Source of the DNA: Cristatella mucedo
Taxonomy: Eukaryota; Bryozoa; Phylactolaemata; Cristatellidae
Length of the DNA: 64,000 nt
Assembly: GCA_009760855.2 (NCBI GenBank)
Contig: WPIO01000005.1
Coordinates: forward strand, 2,341,001 to 2,405,000
Reading direction: 5' to 3'
The translations under genes and the position numbers were made by a program. Within the stretch, counting starts at the first letter, position 1, and each line of letters begins with the position of its first letter. The notes beneath the pieces were generated by a model, which saw only the letters and a program-made list of their open reading frames with translations, was not told the DNA's origin and made no database searches. Of the stretch, positions 12,330-25,433 are shown piece by piece.

Positions 12330-12790
12330 TCACGGAATTGCATGACATACACTCAGGCATAGCTAGGATAATAGACATAACCATTATCGTAAATGTGGCC
12401 ATTATCCTAAATCGAAGTATATACAAATATTGTTTAGTGGCCAAGCATCGATGCCAAAGTCAAATAATTGTTTGGGCTTGCATGGTTGTAGTGAAACCCC
12501 CACCCATCGACTTGCAAAGTGCTAGGATGGTTGCACCTCACATCGAGCTACTTCTCATCCTAAGGCTATACCTAAGAGTCCGTGGCAACGAATCTGTTTC
12601 TACTTTGACGGGCCCATGGGCTACTGCCTTTTTCTGAAAGGGGTCGACACCTTCACGAAGTGGCCTGAAGTGTTTGCCACGCAGCAGGTTCGCTACAGGG
12701 AAAACCTGCGCTACTTACGAAAGTATATCCTGTTCGGGCAAAAGAGTGTGCTCAAACTGTGGAGTCCAGCTGAGAAGAATATTTTATTGT
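12330..12790 (+). pseudogene. Ty3/Gypsy-type integrase fragment, broken
   Basis: Three pieces in different plus-strand frames follow the usual order of a Gypsy integrase. 12338 onward has HDIHSGIARI, like the His part of the N-terminal zinc-binding domain. At about 12570 comes HPKAIPKSPWQRICFYFDGP, and then YCLFLKGVDTFTKWPEVFAT, matching the start of the catalytic core (PWQR..., VDxFTKWPEV). The first Asp of the catalytic triad falls at FYFDGP or nearby; the rest of the core, LTRs and other pol domains were not seen. Frames are interrupted by shifts and stops. Confidence 0.75.
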
Positions 12791-13394
12791 TTTATGCTCC
12801 GACATAAAGGCAGAGAAGAGATACGCAAGAGTGATTGATCGAATCTCGATCGATCCTTCCGCGGCAGAATCTCTAGCGTGATATAGCGGCCGGTTCCAAG
12901 CATTTTCAATCCCTGGAACTTTCCAGCTGCACGAGACCCCCGAAAGTAGCCTATCTTCTGTCTGCATGTGGCTAGCTCGAGAATCTAGTTGACGCACTTG
13001 CGAACAATGCGCTGCTTTCTCCTACTTTCTTTGCGGGCTTTCTCCACGCACCTATTTTAGTGCAAGGAATATAGTCTATAATTTGATACAACAAAGTCGT
13101 ACGCACAGAGTATAGCAGCTAGTGGCTCCACTCGATTCTTAACCTCAAAGAATTTTTGGATAAAATGCAGAGCTTTCGCGATTTGTGGAAAGTGCTACGA
13201 GTAAGGCTTTCTGGATGGAGCCGTTACTGCATTTGCTTCAGGCTTCTTTAGGACGTTAGGCCCGCGGGGTTCTCTTCGCTGCTGTGCAAGCTTAGAGGCG
13301 ATAGTTGGTATTATGACGCTCGTGCTACTTTTGTCATGCGATTTGTCAAGTCAAGGCAGCGACAGTCACCAATAGTTTGTTGTTGGTGCATACG

Positions 13395-13740
13395 ATGGGA
13401 TGCGTCGCTCATCTACAGAATTTAAAGAAGCGCAGAGCCGGGCTGCTAGAATGCAGCAAAGCTGCCAGAGCCTCTAAAGCAGGAGCACGAAATTTAGTGG
13501 GTCCCTGTGATTCGTCCTTTATGTGCTTATGGGTGCTGACACTGTGCATGCTGCCACTAACCAAACTTGCATGCTGATTCTGAGCACGTCACCCCTAACT
13601 ATGTTACTCTTGTTGTTTATCAAAAATGAAACTACTAACCATTTGATTATGCTTCCTTTGCAGCAAATGCAAAGTGCCTAGAAAGTGATTGAGTTCTCCG
13701 AGGGTGCTATATCAAATGCATTATTATTATTATTATTAGT
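13395..13740 (+). mobile_element. LINE F1 3' untranslated region
   Basis: tgggtccctgtgattcgtcc at about 13499 onwards matches the region just after the F1 stop codon in other copies. It runs through the motif tgctgacactgtgcatgctg to the hairpin (gcaaagtgcctagaaagtga) and a clean (ATT)n tail at 13722-13740. Confidence 0.8.
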
Positions 13741-14234
13741 ACGTAGGTCTGCAAGCCTACCTGCAGCCAAAAACTGACAAAGGTACGGGGACAACGTAGA
13801 TTTATGCATATACCTTAACATTTGATTAGCTTAAAATACGAAGTACGTTTGGATTCTACTGTCGATGCTAGTTAAACAATTTGTTGGTGGCTGTGCCAGA
13901 TGGTTAGATTATTCGCTAAAGTGACTCAACAGCTGCGCCAGCGAGCGATTGCGGAGAATTACAGAGCGGTCCAATAATCTTCAAGAACGAGCCTCCGACG
14001 TTTTTTAAGCCGATGGATAAACTCAGTGCTTTCTCTGGAAATTAGTGCTTGCCTAGCTCAACCTATTTCAGCCCCAGTCACCCTATTTAAACCCCGGCAG
14101 GAACTAATATGACCTCGATTATGACTTCCGGACTAGAGATTCCTCAATTATAATGGCTAAAGACCATAATTATGGGCAGCTCAGTGTGCATGTATCTGCT
14201 TACATTAAGCCTGCTGCTTGCGTATGTTACTGCT

Positions 14235-14276
14235 TAGCACTTGGCAAACCTTTATATGCAGCATCTGTAAAGTGCC

Positions 14277-14354
<78 letters not shown>

Positions 14355-14400
14355 CATTTCTCCGAGGGTGCCATACACATATAATATTATGATTATAGCA
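14235..14400 (+). mobile_element. LINE F1 3' terminus expanded by a GA microsatellite
   Basis: gtaaagtgcctaga is followed by about 37 GA units and then gattcatttctccgagggtgc. In other copies only agagatt stands between these flanks, so the GA tract grew from the short purine run of the F1 hairpin. Confidence 0.8.
14279..14352. repeat. GA microsatellite
   Basis: About 37 uninterrupted GA units, embedded in the F1 LINE 3' terminus. Produces false Arg-Glu and Ser-Leu frames. Confidence 0.97.
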
Positions 14401-17400
14401 AAGAGTATCATCTCGTCAATACTTGGTCGTTCATCTGTCAGCTTCCTATGCGTTTAGAAGTGGCGGTCGCGCCGTGAAATGTAGAGCCAGAAAGCACACG
14501 GTTCGTATTGAGACACACAGTTTGCTGTCACGCTCCGATCTCACTTATATTCAGCATTCGTACGTGCATCGACACTACTTCTTCTCGCAATGGCTTTTCA
14601 AGGAGTTAGTTCCCCTACAATTTAATCAATCATCAGGGAGATATAGCACTGGTCACTACGGCAGCGTTTTGCTTGAAGACGTTTTTAGTGCAGCTACACG
14701 AAATCGTTGCACTGTTTACTGCTAGCAGGACTATGATTAGTGAGTAGACAACGGAACAAGGCTCGAAGATGTGCGAGAGACTATCAGTGATAAGGAGTTA
14801 GAGTCTGAGCCCGAAGGAGAATACATGCGTGCCAAGGAGGAAGGCTTGGTCTAAACCGGAATTTGCGTGGCATTTTGAAGACCATCATCTTTACCACCAG
14901 CAGAACCTGGCTAAGGTAATTGTGGACGTTGAAGGAAATTGGGAGAGTTGATTCCACACAAATTCTACTATCTAGACGATGCGTTAAAATCCTCTCTTTG
15001 GCCCATAACTCGCTCCACTCTCTAGCGCCAGCCGGAATTTACGTCCACCGTATGTTGGTTCAGAGTGCTCACTCACTATACAATCATGGTCGTGCAGGCG
15101 TTCGAGTTCGCTATTCTGATTAACAGTACTTCAAGGCCCCACGTTTTATAACCAAAGTTTGAGCGCTACCCATGCGCGCGTCCTTAAGCTCATTATTTAC
15201 TACTCACGTTATATATTCACGATGTAATTATTGCAACCAGGAAACTAACAACACAACAACAACAACACACTAACAACACACTCTAGTTATCTTTAAAGAA
15301 TAGAGCAGAGGTACTTAATAGCTAGTTCAATTTTCAACGAGCCTGTGGTGCTGGGATGAGGCAAGAGCTCATTCAAATCAGGTTTATGGGGTTAGGGCGC
15401 ACTCAGGGAAGCGTATCACCACCGTTCATTGCCATCGGTATTGCGGATAAGTTCTTTTATGCTCGTGCTAAATCAGAAGACAGTTGATAAGGCCAGGCTT
15501 GGCCGACCGTCTACAGCAGTGACTGACATTGAGCAGCCATTGCTCGTCATTATTCGAAGATTGCTGATGCAGAGAAAACTCACGATCTTATACTGATATT
15601 GCTTGCATATGCTTGCAGACATGTTCACGTAAATAGATAAATAAATAGATTTATGGAGATGCATAGCTGAGGCTCGCAGAGATAGTAAAAAAGATAAAAG
15701 ATGGTAAAAATAAAATAATAAATAAAAATAAAAATAAATAAATAAAAATATAAATATAAAATAAATAATAATATTAAAAATAAAAAGATAGTAAAATAAG
15801 CAGATAAAATTGGCCGGCAAGCGAATTGCAGTTTTCTTTCGAAGCAGCTTGCCGAGGACTTGGCAGCTGCTGATATTTGAATCGTTCGCTGCCGATCGGC
15901 ACGCCGCTTCGACGTTGAGCGCAACGACGCTTTGTGATACAGTCATCATTCACTGCTTTTGAAAGCGAATTAGTGCAGAAAAATTAGTCCTTGCAATGAC
16001 GATCTCTTATACATCTCAGATAGCCACCGTGCGCTTCAGAACTCTCTGGGTTCTACTACTCAGGCGAGTGGCTTGCGCTAAGCGCGCGGCTTTTTTAAAG
16101 CCCCTTTGCCTTCCCCGCCTAGATCGTAAGCTTCCTTTAAAGCGCGGCTTTTAAGGACATACTGAGTTGCCAGCAGATGGATAGGCAGCGGTGGCTCGAA
16201 TGGCCCGCGATCGTGCTTGCAGACCTCGACTAGAAGACTTAGTGATTAGTGGCGACGACACCAGTCATTGGAGCCACCAGCCTTGGCTTGGCCGCCCAGT
16301 TTAATCACGAATGATGCTACCGACGTTGAAGTTTGACCACGACTGCATCCGCTGAGAACTGAAATTCGCCAAGTCCCTGTGCCCCTTGCCCAAATCCGTA
16401 CGGTTTTGGAGGTCTACCAATTAGCGTCCCTCGGCGTTGCAATGTCTCGGCAGGTTTCTTCCCGATCTAGTATTTAGTCCCACGAGCTGGTTGATTTCGG
16501 ATGACTTTGTAAGACACTCGGAAGGTCCGTGAAATTCCTTAGCAAAGCCATGAAAGTCGACATTTTCTAGCATCTAACGACTGCTCCGAGTGAGCTGTGA
16601 ATGTGGCGTTACGAAGCGATACAGGAAAACACCCCAGTTTCCAAACCCCTAGACTCTGGAACTACGAACGCCAACAGATTAACCGAATCACGAGTCTTAT
16701 TGTAGAGCTCGCTAAAACGCTTTTAGAATGATATTCATTTGATTACAACAATTTACGAACAAGCCAAGCAACAAAGAGACGCTCTAATAAATTTAAGTCA
16801 GTCACCATGAGATCACTTTCGAGTGGAGGCAGTATGAAATCGCGTCACAATTTTCTAAACCATGAAAATGGTCTCAGCAGCAAACTGCGGAGCAATCGGG
16901 TGAAATGGTGAAAACAATCTTCGTAATAGGCACAGTAACTCAGGAAGAACATGTGGAGCCTCAATCTTGCGTAACGTAAACGCGTTTCGTTGCCGCTCTA
17001 CTTTCTCCAGGGATTAAACGCTGCTCAGATAAGACACGCGATTAGCACACAGGAATGGAGCTCAAAGCCGAATGGCTAAGGAAGAAATGTCAAAGCCCCC
17101 TCATGATCGATACCTTCGGATAGAGGCTAGGTGCAGACGTAGCTAGTAAATATCCGAAGGCCCGTGCTTGCCTAGTGCAGGCACTAACGATCGTGTCCAA
17201 GAGCCCAGTGACGTCGGACGCCAGCGGAGGATAAATCTTACGCTGGAAGTGGTCGACAAAAATTCGGTCTGCTCGGTCTGCCTGCAGTGCTGCTGGGGAA
17301 AGAAGGCCGCCAGGGGATCTTATGACTGGTTTGTAATCAAGCTGCTGATGCAGCTGCGTCCTGTCTCGACGAGCTAGTAGAGGGCAGCCTTTCTTCCGGT

Positions 17401-17870
17401 TTGCTCTCCATGCCCAAAGAGAACAGGCACAGGCTTGGCAAAGTGCATTAAAAGGGAACCAATTCCGCTCTAAAACAATCAGATGTTTTCGAAATTTCTA
17501 GCAATTGTTGACCCATACATTTCGTCAAGAAGCTTGAGCGAGAGAATGGTAAAATCCGGCAAAATCCGTAACTGAAGTTTGACGAGGGTGAACTGCACCC
17601 GCTTCGCTTACGGTAATTCTTGTTAAGTGCTCGTATTAAGCGCCTCTGGACTTGGCCTTCTGCATCACATCTCCGACCTCACAACCGGACACTGTTCTGG
17701 TTGATGGTAGAGTTAGCATGTTGATACGCCGCAACCACATTGAAGGCTAGCTAATGGGCGTAGCCCTTGCGGTGTTCCTAAGATTAGCCAGACCCCTATA
17801 AAGATAAGCTTTAGATCTTGCTTAATTTAATCCTGGGCGAGGCGCTGTGTGAATACACACAGACCAACAG

Positions 17871-17873
<3 letters not shown>
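14401..17873. other. No gene recognised
   Basis: Only short frames, apart from the low-complexity AAAT tract. 16000-16500 is somewhat richer in CpG. Nothing identified. Confidence 0.4.
15695..15800. repeat. AAAT/AAAAT-rich tract
   Basis: About 105 bp of A/T runs of aaataaataa type. It accounts for a false Phe/Tyr/Leu-rich frame on the minus strand. Confidence 0.9.
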
Positions 17874-17908
<35 letters not shown>

Positions 17909-17947
17909 GCACGCGCACGCACGCACACACACACGCACACACACACA
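17874..17947. repeat. CA microsatellite with CG interruptions
   Basis: CA repeats, with CGCGCACGCGCACGCACG-type interruption in the middle. It lies about 60 bp from the 3' end of the F1 copy at 18008. Confidence 0.95.
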
Positions 17948-18007
17948 TACGCTTAGACGAGAACGCACGAAAGCGCATGGCCACACGCCTGCACATAGAC
18001 ACGCCTA

Positions 18008-19183
18008 ATAATAATAATAATATTGCACTTGATAAAGCGCCCTCAGAGAACTTAATCTCTTTCTAGGCGCTTTACATTTGCTGCAAAGTGATACGCAATA
18101 GAATAGTAATTAAAATCATGCTTGAAAATCAAACAAAATGAATAACATGGTTAGGGGTTACATGCACTGGGTCAGCATGCAAATGTGGTTAGTGGCAGCA
18201 TGAACAGTGTCAGCACGCATAAGCACATCGAGGACGAATCACAAGGACCCACTAAACGCTGTCCTAAATAGGTATGTTTTTAAGTTTCTTTTAAATGTGG
18301 TCAGGTCAGGGGATGTTCTGATGCAGGTCGGGAGGGAGTTCCAGGCTGTGGGAGCATACGAGCTAAATGCCCGGTCTCCAAAGGATTTAAGGTTTGTACG
18401 AGGTATTTCTAGACTGTTGGATTCCGAAAAGCGAGTGGTACGATGCTTTGCCTGATGGGGTAGTATATCTGAAAGATAGGCTGGAGCCATAGAATGAAGA
18501 GACCTAAAAGTGAGCGACAAAACCTTGAAGTCAATCCGTTGCTTGACTGGTAACCAGTGCAGGTCGGCGAGAAGTGGAGTAATGTGGCAACTGCGACGCT
18601 CACGACAGACAAGCCTAGCTGCAGAGTTTTGCACCAGCTGCAATCGCCTGATCACACATGCTGGAAGGCCAGTAAGCAGTGAGTTGCAGAAGTCGAGACG
18701 AGATGTCACGAATGCATGGACCAACTTGGACGTGGTATCCTTATCTAAACAAGCCCTAATTTTAGCAATGTTATGAAGCTGAAAATAGGCTGATTTGACT
18801 GTGGAGCTGATGTGGTCGTCTAACGAGAGGTCGCTTTGGAATATGACACCTAGATTTCGAGCTGATGCAACTGGAGATATGCTGGCAGAGCCAATTTTGA
18901 AAGTCAGCCTTTCCAATTTCTGAATAACACTAGGTTTGCCCATAACTAGTAAGTTAGTTTTATCATCGTTTAGTTTTAGAAAATTTGCTGCCATCCAGGA
19001 TCGGATGTCATCAATGCATGCAGCAAGTGAGTTGAGAGAATTTGAGGTGCTCGAAGGCTGGGAGGGATCAAAGCAAAGGTACAACTGAGTGTCATCCGCA
19101 TAGAAGTGAAAGCCTAGATTGTGCTTGGCAATCACATCAGCAAGAGGGAGAGTATAAACGGTGAAAAGGACCGGACCTACATA
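18008..19183 (-). mobile_element. LINE F1 copy, CR1/Rex1-like, 5'-truncated, reverse transcriptase C-terminal part open
   Basis: This is the best-preserved copy of the main LINE. On the minus strand 18239-19186 is open for 315 codons: [15 protein letters not shown], the catalytic [23 protein letters not shown], then the thumb-region block LHWLPVKQRIDFKVLSLTFR and SLPTCIRTSPDL, ending FSGSL. The first residues are flanking DNA, because the copy is truncated near 19183. About 230 bases of 3' untranslated sequence end in a hairpin (gcgcctagaaagagatt / ctctgagggcgc type) and an ATT-rich tail at 18008. The clade (jockey superfamily; CR1 or Rex1) is judged from motif style only. It is not autonomous. 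Confidence 0.88.
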
Positions 19184-22100
19184 CACAATATACTATAAAT
19201 ATATATCTCTCGGTCTCTCTGTCCGTCTCAATAAATATGCATATTATACAGGTCCATACGCTGATAAGCAGTACATAGCCTGAATGCACGTACAGGTGCA
19301 TTCATTTGCATGTGTACTAGAGCTTGGAGCCTCTCAATAATGACGGGTGGGAAGATCCTCTAGAAGAGCTTCTTCTCAGCCTCTGCCACGACCCTCTTCA
19401 GTAGAAATAGCAAGGTCCGCCTCCCGTACAGACCTGTGGGTGACTGTCTGATTGCACGGTCTCTTATAAGCCTTATGAAGATCGTAACCCAAAACCCAAC
19501 CCCAAATTGCATTTTGAGCGAAACATTACACAGAATTCCCCGCCTATTAAGCGAAGTAGGCAATAGTTAGCTAGAAACTCCTAGGGTTTTTTAAGTTAAT
19601 TGCCCCTTCTGAGCTCCCTCTCCTACTACGAGCACCGCTTTTGTATATTCGATTCTATATAGGTTGAACTATAGACACGCCAAGTACGTACTACATATAT
19701 TTGCGTAGGTACATAAAAGCACATGCTTATTAAAGTGCCTAGAATACAACAACTGGCCTTGATGCCTCGTTCTTTGCCTTCCAATTTATTCTCATCTGAT
19801 GGGTGCCTTTTATCCTTCGTGTCACTTAGCATTTTCACTGTTAATCTGTGACTAGCTGAAATCGTAATCGTGTCAATGAGTTTATGTAACTTGTGATGCA
19901 ATCGTATCAGTAGTTCATTACAAAAGCTGAATTATTTTAGTGTTACATGATATACCGTTAGCTCACTTCTTAAGGTGCCTGTCAATAATGATGGCTCCAT
20001 GACTATGTGACTGACTATATTCTTTGGGCCACTTTCGGTGGAATTGCAGAAGGGGATAATTTGGGACATTTAATTGGTACACCAAGAGTCAAGGTAGAAG
20101 TGAACCTCTAGCTGGGTGAATGAGGGCTTGTCTTTATTACTGCGGCGTCTTATTATAATAATAATTTTGATCGCTCACAACCTAGGTTGCTTTTTGCTGT
20201 CCTTGGCACTTAGATGTTGTGCGTCATGACAGTATCTTATATACAAGTAGTAAGAGAAAAGCTTCTAGAGTTTGGTCAAATGCTGTGCGAGCAAAAAAAG
20301 AAATATTCACAAGCTTTCAAAACGTCAACCAGCGTTGGAAAAGGTCACGCTTGCTTCTTTGAATTGTCAGTTTCGTTATCAGAGACATAATCCAAAAGCT
20401 GAAACAACTTCTCTTAAATAATGATCTTGAAATTTTCGTATGCAATCCTTATTCAGTGAATGCACACGCTAATTATTTCAATCAAAGATGCAAGATTTAT
20501 CAGGAAAACGGAAATTCTTACGTACCTGTTTATCTTAAGTACTGCAGAAAAAGGCACTGAAACAAGTCATCTTACTTATTCGTGGCTGCATGCGATTTCC
20601 GCCATTCCTTACAGCTCCAGGTTTGATCAATATCTCATTCATAATATGTCTCTTCTTGTTTCGTGCAGTCAATCAATGCACTTCACAGCTAACTCATGAT
20701 GCTGGAAGCTGATGAGAACGCTGATATCGAGCGCTTAATTGCAGTCTAAGATGGAAAAATGCAAAGATGGGAAACCAAGTTCTCAATGTGCTCTCATTTT
20801 TTGGAGAGCAGATGTCTTTCTCCAACCGATTGTTTTGAAGGACAATGCAGTCAGTAATTTCAAACAGACGAAGCGTTGTAGCTTCAACCCTCTTTTATCT
20901 TTTACTTTTAAAAACCACAGTTTAGGAATTCTTCTATGTGGCTCCTTTTCCGTTTGATGCTAATTAAAGAATATGGTAAAAGTGATCAGCGACGGAATAG
21001 TCTAAGCTAAATATTGCCATAATCTGAGATGAAGAACAAATCTCTAAGAAAAATAAGGCTTTATGAATGTTTTGATTTACTTATTGAACCTCTAAATACG
21101 ATTTAAAATATCTTTCAAATGCCTAACCACAAAAGCTGTAAGTAGGGCGTTAGTTATAATATCTGTGGTTAAAGTTTCCACTATTTAAAATTAATGTTAC
21201 GAGCCGCGTTAGCGTGATGCTACGAATTAGTGGGTAGTATTAATTAAAAATTCTTAGAATTCAGCTGGTAATGCAGGTGCCGATGGTATGTCTGCAGCTC
21301 ATTGTTACGCACGCATGCTGAGAAAAGAGGCTCTACAGTTTTTTTTTATAACTACACAGAATTTTGTCGCACTTCATTGCATCGCATTTTACATGCTCGG
21401 GCAGAAGCTTTTCATTGCATGTGAAGAAGTGAATCTAGAGCTAGCTAGCTTGGAAAGCTTGGCAGTGCTCTTCTGTTGCCTTCTTTGCTGCGTTAGAGTT
21501 AGAGTTCACCCGAAGCGAGTTTAGATACCGCTGGCTGAGAGAGAAGGAAGTGACGTAGCAGCTAGGAGGTCAGCCTTTTATTCCTCTTTATATCGCTTTT
21601 ATATCTCTTACCGGCTTTGAAGCTGGAGATTTTATTAAAAGCGCAGAAATGCAGGTTATTTGAACAGTGCAACCAAAGTGAAAGTGCAGTCAGATGCGTG
21701 CAGGCACATGCCTGGTGGCTAGCATAGTGCCACAGGCTAGCGTGTACATCAAGCCAAGTTGATAAACAAAATTCTTGAAGACAAGCAGCACTAATCGCTC
21801 TGCTCTGATTCAGCTGCAAGAAAGTCAACCGAGTGAGTGAAACCGGTTGCCTTTAGGATACCCATGACCCCCGCCCACCCCGCTCTCGCCTCACTGTCGC
21901 AGTTGCAGGATAAGCCAGACATGTCATCCTCGCCGACCAACTGGCATCGCCTCTTCATACTACCAGCCACTTGTCGGATGCAAGGCTCTCTTTTAAGTCT
22001 TTTGAAGGTCATAATCAGAATACCTAGTCGTAGGTGACTATCCAAATAATCACTTTTCAACTGCAATCCGGATTACATGCTGACCAATTCAATGAAGTTT

Positions 22101-22854
22101 TTAAAGCTTTTGTCCTGCTACCTGTCACACGTACTAACGAACGTACACGCGATTTCTTACGATTTGACTTCGTGCCCACGTTAAGAAGGACAAGCATTGA
22201 AAGAAAAGCCCTCGAGAGCTTCGGCCGTTGTCGTCGGAGTTTACTGTTTGCAGCACGCGCCGGAGCCAGTGGTTCCGACGCCCCGTTGCTTCGCAGATTA
22301 AGCAAGTACTTCGCGGGCACCCAGCGAAGTCTACGCGATGCCAGCCGCCTGCCTAATTGAACAATCATAAAATTTGGAAAATCCTTAAGCCCGTAGTGTA
22401 GTTTCGCGGACTCGTACGGAATTAAACGTCATTTGAAGACCGGTCTCCAGTAAGATTTGAACACTTCTTATAGCGTTCTCCGGATTTGGATTACAGAACT
22501 TGCCCACTGTTACAAACTCACAGTCGCGGCTTTTACACTAATATCCTTACGGCCGCAAGCGCAAGGCTCATGCGAGTGCTAGTCCCAGCCGACGTGCGGC
22601 AAATACTGGCAAACCTTGTATTGCGGCTAGGGACTTGCATGTGGCAGCACCTAGAAACGCTGCTATGCCCATGGCAGCTGCCGGCCCTAGCACCGATAAA
22701 GAGCGCCCTTACGTTAATATATAAAGTCCAATTCAATTGTGCTGAGCAGTAAGATCCGTCAGTGGCGAAGGGCTACAGGTGCGAGAACCAGCCGTTGCGC
22801 ACACACAAACTCTCGCTCGACGCCCAGGGCAAGAACTCAACTGCCTGGCGAAAT
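19184..22854. other. No gene recognised
   Basis: Many short frames, none above 110 codons and none with a motif I know. 22100-22360 is CpG-rich, with overlapping frames on both strands. Exon 1 of bestrophin could lie here or in 25.8-28.3 kb, but I could not find it. Confidence 0.4.
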
Positions 22855-23250
22855 GGTTGCATCCCAATTAAGCCGCAATTTTGTGACCACTATTAATTAT
22901 TAGCGGTTACGGCTAAGAATCGATTGTGCTAAAATCTACGGCCAGCGGAGAGGCGTAAAAGCCGAAGCCGTGAAATGGTCCGGAGCTGGTGCTCTAGCAG
23001 CAGATAGCCGATTTTCAGCTCTAGATTTGGAGCCGTTGCACGAGAGCCGTTGCACCTCGTGGGCGCCGTTGAACGCCTGTAACCCTACGCTGCTGTCGAA
23101 AGGACTTCTCTGCACTCTGGATGCAGACTTGCTATGTTGAGATGCGGGCGCTCGTCGTTGCTACCGTATTCCGATACTGTCGGCGTACGTGCGTGCATTG
23201 TTGCTGCGCCTATACGCTGCTAGTTGCGATTCAAGGTTCAGCTGGTCATC
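22855..23250. repeat. Left member of a diverged direct-repeat pair (LTR-like)
   Basis: Blocks here recur in the same order and orientation at 25434-25830: gctaaaatctacggccagcg / gctataatctatggccaagg; gagccgttgcacctcgtggg / gagttgctgcacatcacggg; gcagacttgctatgttgaga / atggacttgcttatgttaag. The distance and lengths suit LTRs of a very old retroelement, but no primer-binding site or pol domain was recognised. Confidence 0.6.
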
Positions 23251-25433
23251 TGTGTTCGTCGCGAATCGGGTGGAACTAGTGTACTGTATCGAGCGCAATG
23301 TTTTCCTCTGGTTCCGTCGAGACGTTGAAGGCGTTGCACCCTCTTTGGATCATTTGGTGCTGCGTGAAGTGTTGGATAATTGCTGAGGACCGTTGGCTAT
23401 GACCTTTATGCAAGTCTTATAGCTTGTGACTTTACTTGCGACCGTTGAACCTGTGAGACGGAGTTCTTTATTCGCGTGTTTGAGTTACGGAATGAAAGTG
23501 ATGTCGAATCTTTGATCGACGAAGTAGCTGCCTGCTTTTCCAAACTTTGGAATTCAGAAAAATCCTCTGCTGAAATGCTGTCAATTTTGATGCAACGCTT
23601 AACTAAAATTGCAAATTGACGAAAAGCATTGTTCTGAATGTATGTAAATTATGAATACTTGTATATGCTTAGGCCACGGATGTCGCGAGGTAGTTCTGAC
23701 ATCTGAGCAGCATATACTTCAGTAGCCTTTAGACGTGATGGTCGTGAGAGCGTTGATACCATGAAGGCAAGTGGTACGTCAACGTCTGAATCGAAAGTCA
23801 GAAAAAGTTAACGTAAATGCCATGGCTAAGGAGCCGTCTACTAAGAGCGATGCTGAAACTGCTATGTGACTAGAGCTTGAGAAATTTAGTGACGGCAGCA
23901 TGCTTAAAATTACTACTGGTAATATTGAAGATGTCAAAGGTGGTAGGGTTACCACTGCCGCGAAGGTGCAGGTCATATTTAAAAATACGCTCGTTGAAAT
24001 CAGGAAGCGTGATATACGCCTTGCGAAGCCACACATTATGATTTTACACGAGAGCAAGGATACGGCTGCTGATAACATGCAATTGTGTGGTGCTTAAGCC
24101 TTGACCGTCAATTTGAGGAACGAATTGGTCGTTCTTCCTGTGCCAGTTATAGTCACTGTAGAGCCTGTGACTGTCGTTTTGCTCCGAGGCTGCTACTGTG
24201 CAAACCATTGAGGCTGTGGACTGCTGCCCTGCGGTTGGAAGGAAAATTCACTATAATGCACTGTAGATAATTCAATGCCAGCATACATCTAACGGTGTTT
24301 GCACTACGAGTAATGTGACTTTTGCTAACTTGTGGTGTGTGTCCGATAAGGATCCCTGTTTCTTCGATGATGTGTTATGCAGTGATATGGAAATGGCTCT
24401 CACGCCTTAGCTTTATGGTGTCGAGGAGGACCACTGTACATCTGGGTAGTTCTCTATCTCCGCGACCATTCCTCGCAGCGTTCGATATACTTGGCAACTG
24501 TGACTATAAGCAACCCTCGCTATACGCCAGACGAGTTACTAGGTTTTTCCAATTTTTAGTATGTTGAACATTTCTTATATCTCACGCCACTACTTTACGA
24601 TGACGGAGAGGGTTGCTTATATGAAATTGTGGTTGCACGTTTACACGACAACGTTTCGTCACTTTTGGTTTACTTCGGACGCTGCTAGTTCTATCTTTCT
24701 TAATATCTTCGAGGCTTAATCTGCGATATGCCCTCGATGAATGCCATGCCAAGAGCTACGTGCACGTACATATTGACCATCTCGATATGGTTACGACCAA
24801 ACTACGATTGATGAATCGGCACGTCATAAAAAGCAAACGTATGGTACTTTGTTGTTACGATTCGCACTAGCTTATTTGTTCATTGAATTCCTATAGTCTG
24901 CCAGTATGTGTATTCTCCTAAGAGACGCAGGGCATTGAATATTTCCATCATAATCCACCCAGACTGTCCAAGTGAAATGAGGCAGTCAGGACTGGATTAT
25001 TGAGGAAAAGCCAGTGATGATAAGTCGAAGTTGCAATCTCTCATGCAACGGTGCATGGACGTCTGCTTCTCGTTGTTTTGTCTGTAGTAATTTCGCCCAG
25101 GTTTCATATCGTTTCCGGTATCTATTAAGATAGCGCTGCAGCTGTAAAACAATTACCTGCCCCGGCCAAGTGAAGCGCTGATGATTGAACAACTGGAAGA
25201 CCGAAGATCCCTGAGACGCATTGAAGCCCCACTTGTTGGAGGGACGGCGGTGAAGAATAGATGGCTCCAACGACAGCTTTGAAGATGGTGTCTGAAAGGT
25301 CATCAGTAGTAATTCATGTTAGAGCCTGAAGAGGTGGCGAAGCTGAATGCTAACACCTACCGTAGGTGGTTGTTTTGGGTTTTTTAGTATTCCGGCCAAG
25401 AGTGGCCTTAATTTACAGAAGTGGCAGTGAAAT
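23251..25433 (+). other. Interval between the LTR-like repeats
   Basis: About 2.2 kb with no long frame. The best coding-like piece is near 23460-23620 on the plus strand: RVFELRNESDVESLIDEVAA and LWNSEKSSAEMLSILMQRLT, a leucine-rich, charged stretch that could be a gag relic. I do not recognise it. Nothing else is supported. Confidence 0.35.

Noticed and set aside
14153-14457. Frames with Arg-Glu and Ser-Leu repeats
   Set aside because: Produced by the GA microsatellite in a LINE tail.
15473-15949. 158-codon minus-strand frame rich in Phe, Tyr and Ile, looking like membrane segments
   Set aside because: The hydrophobic part is the AAAT tract read backwards; no conserved residues.
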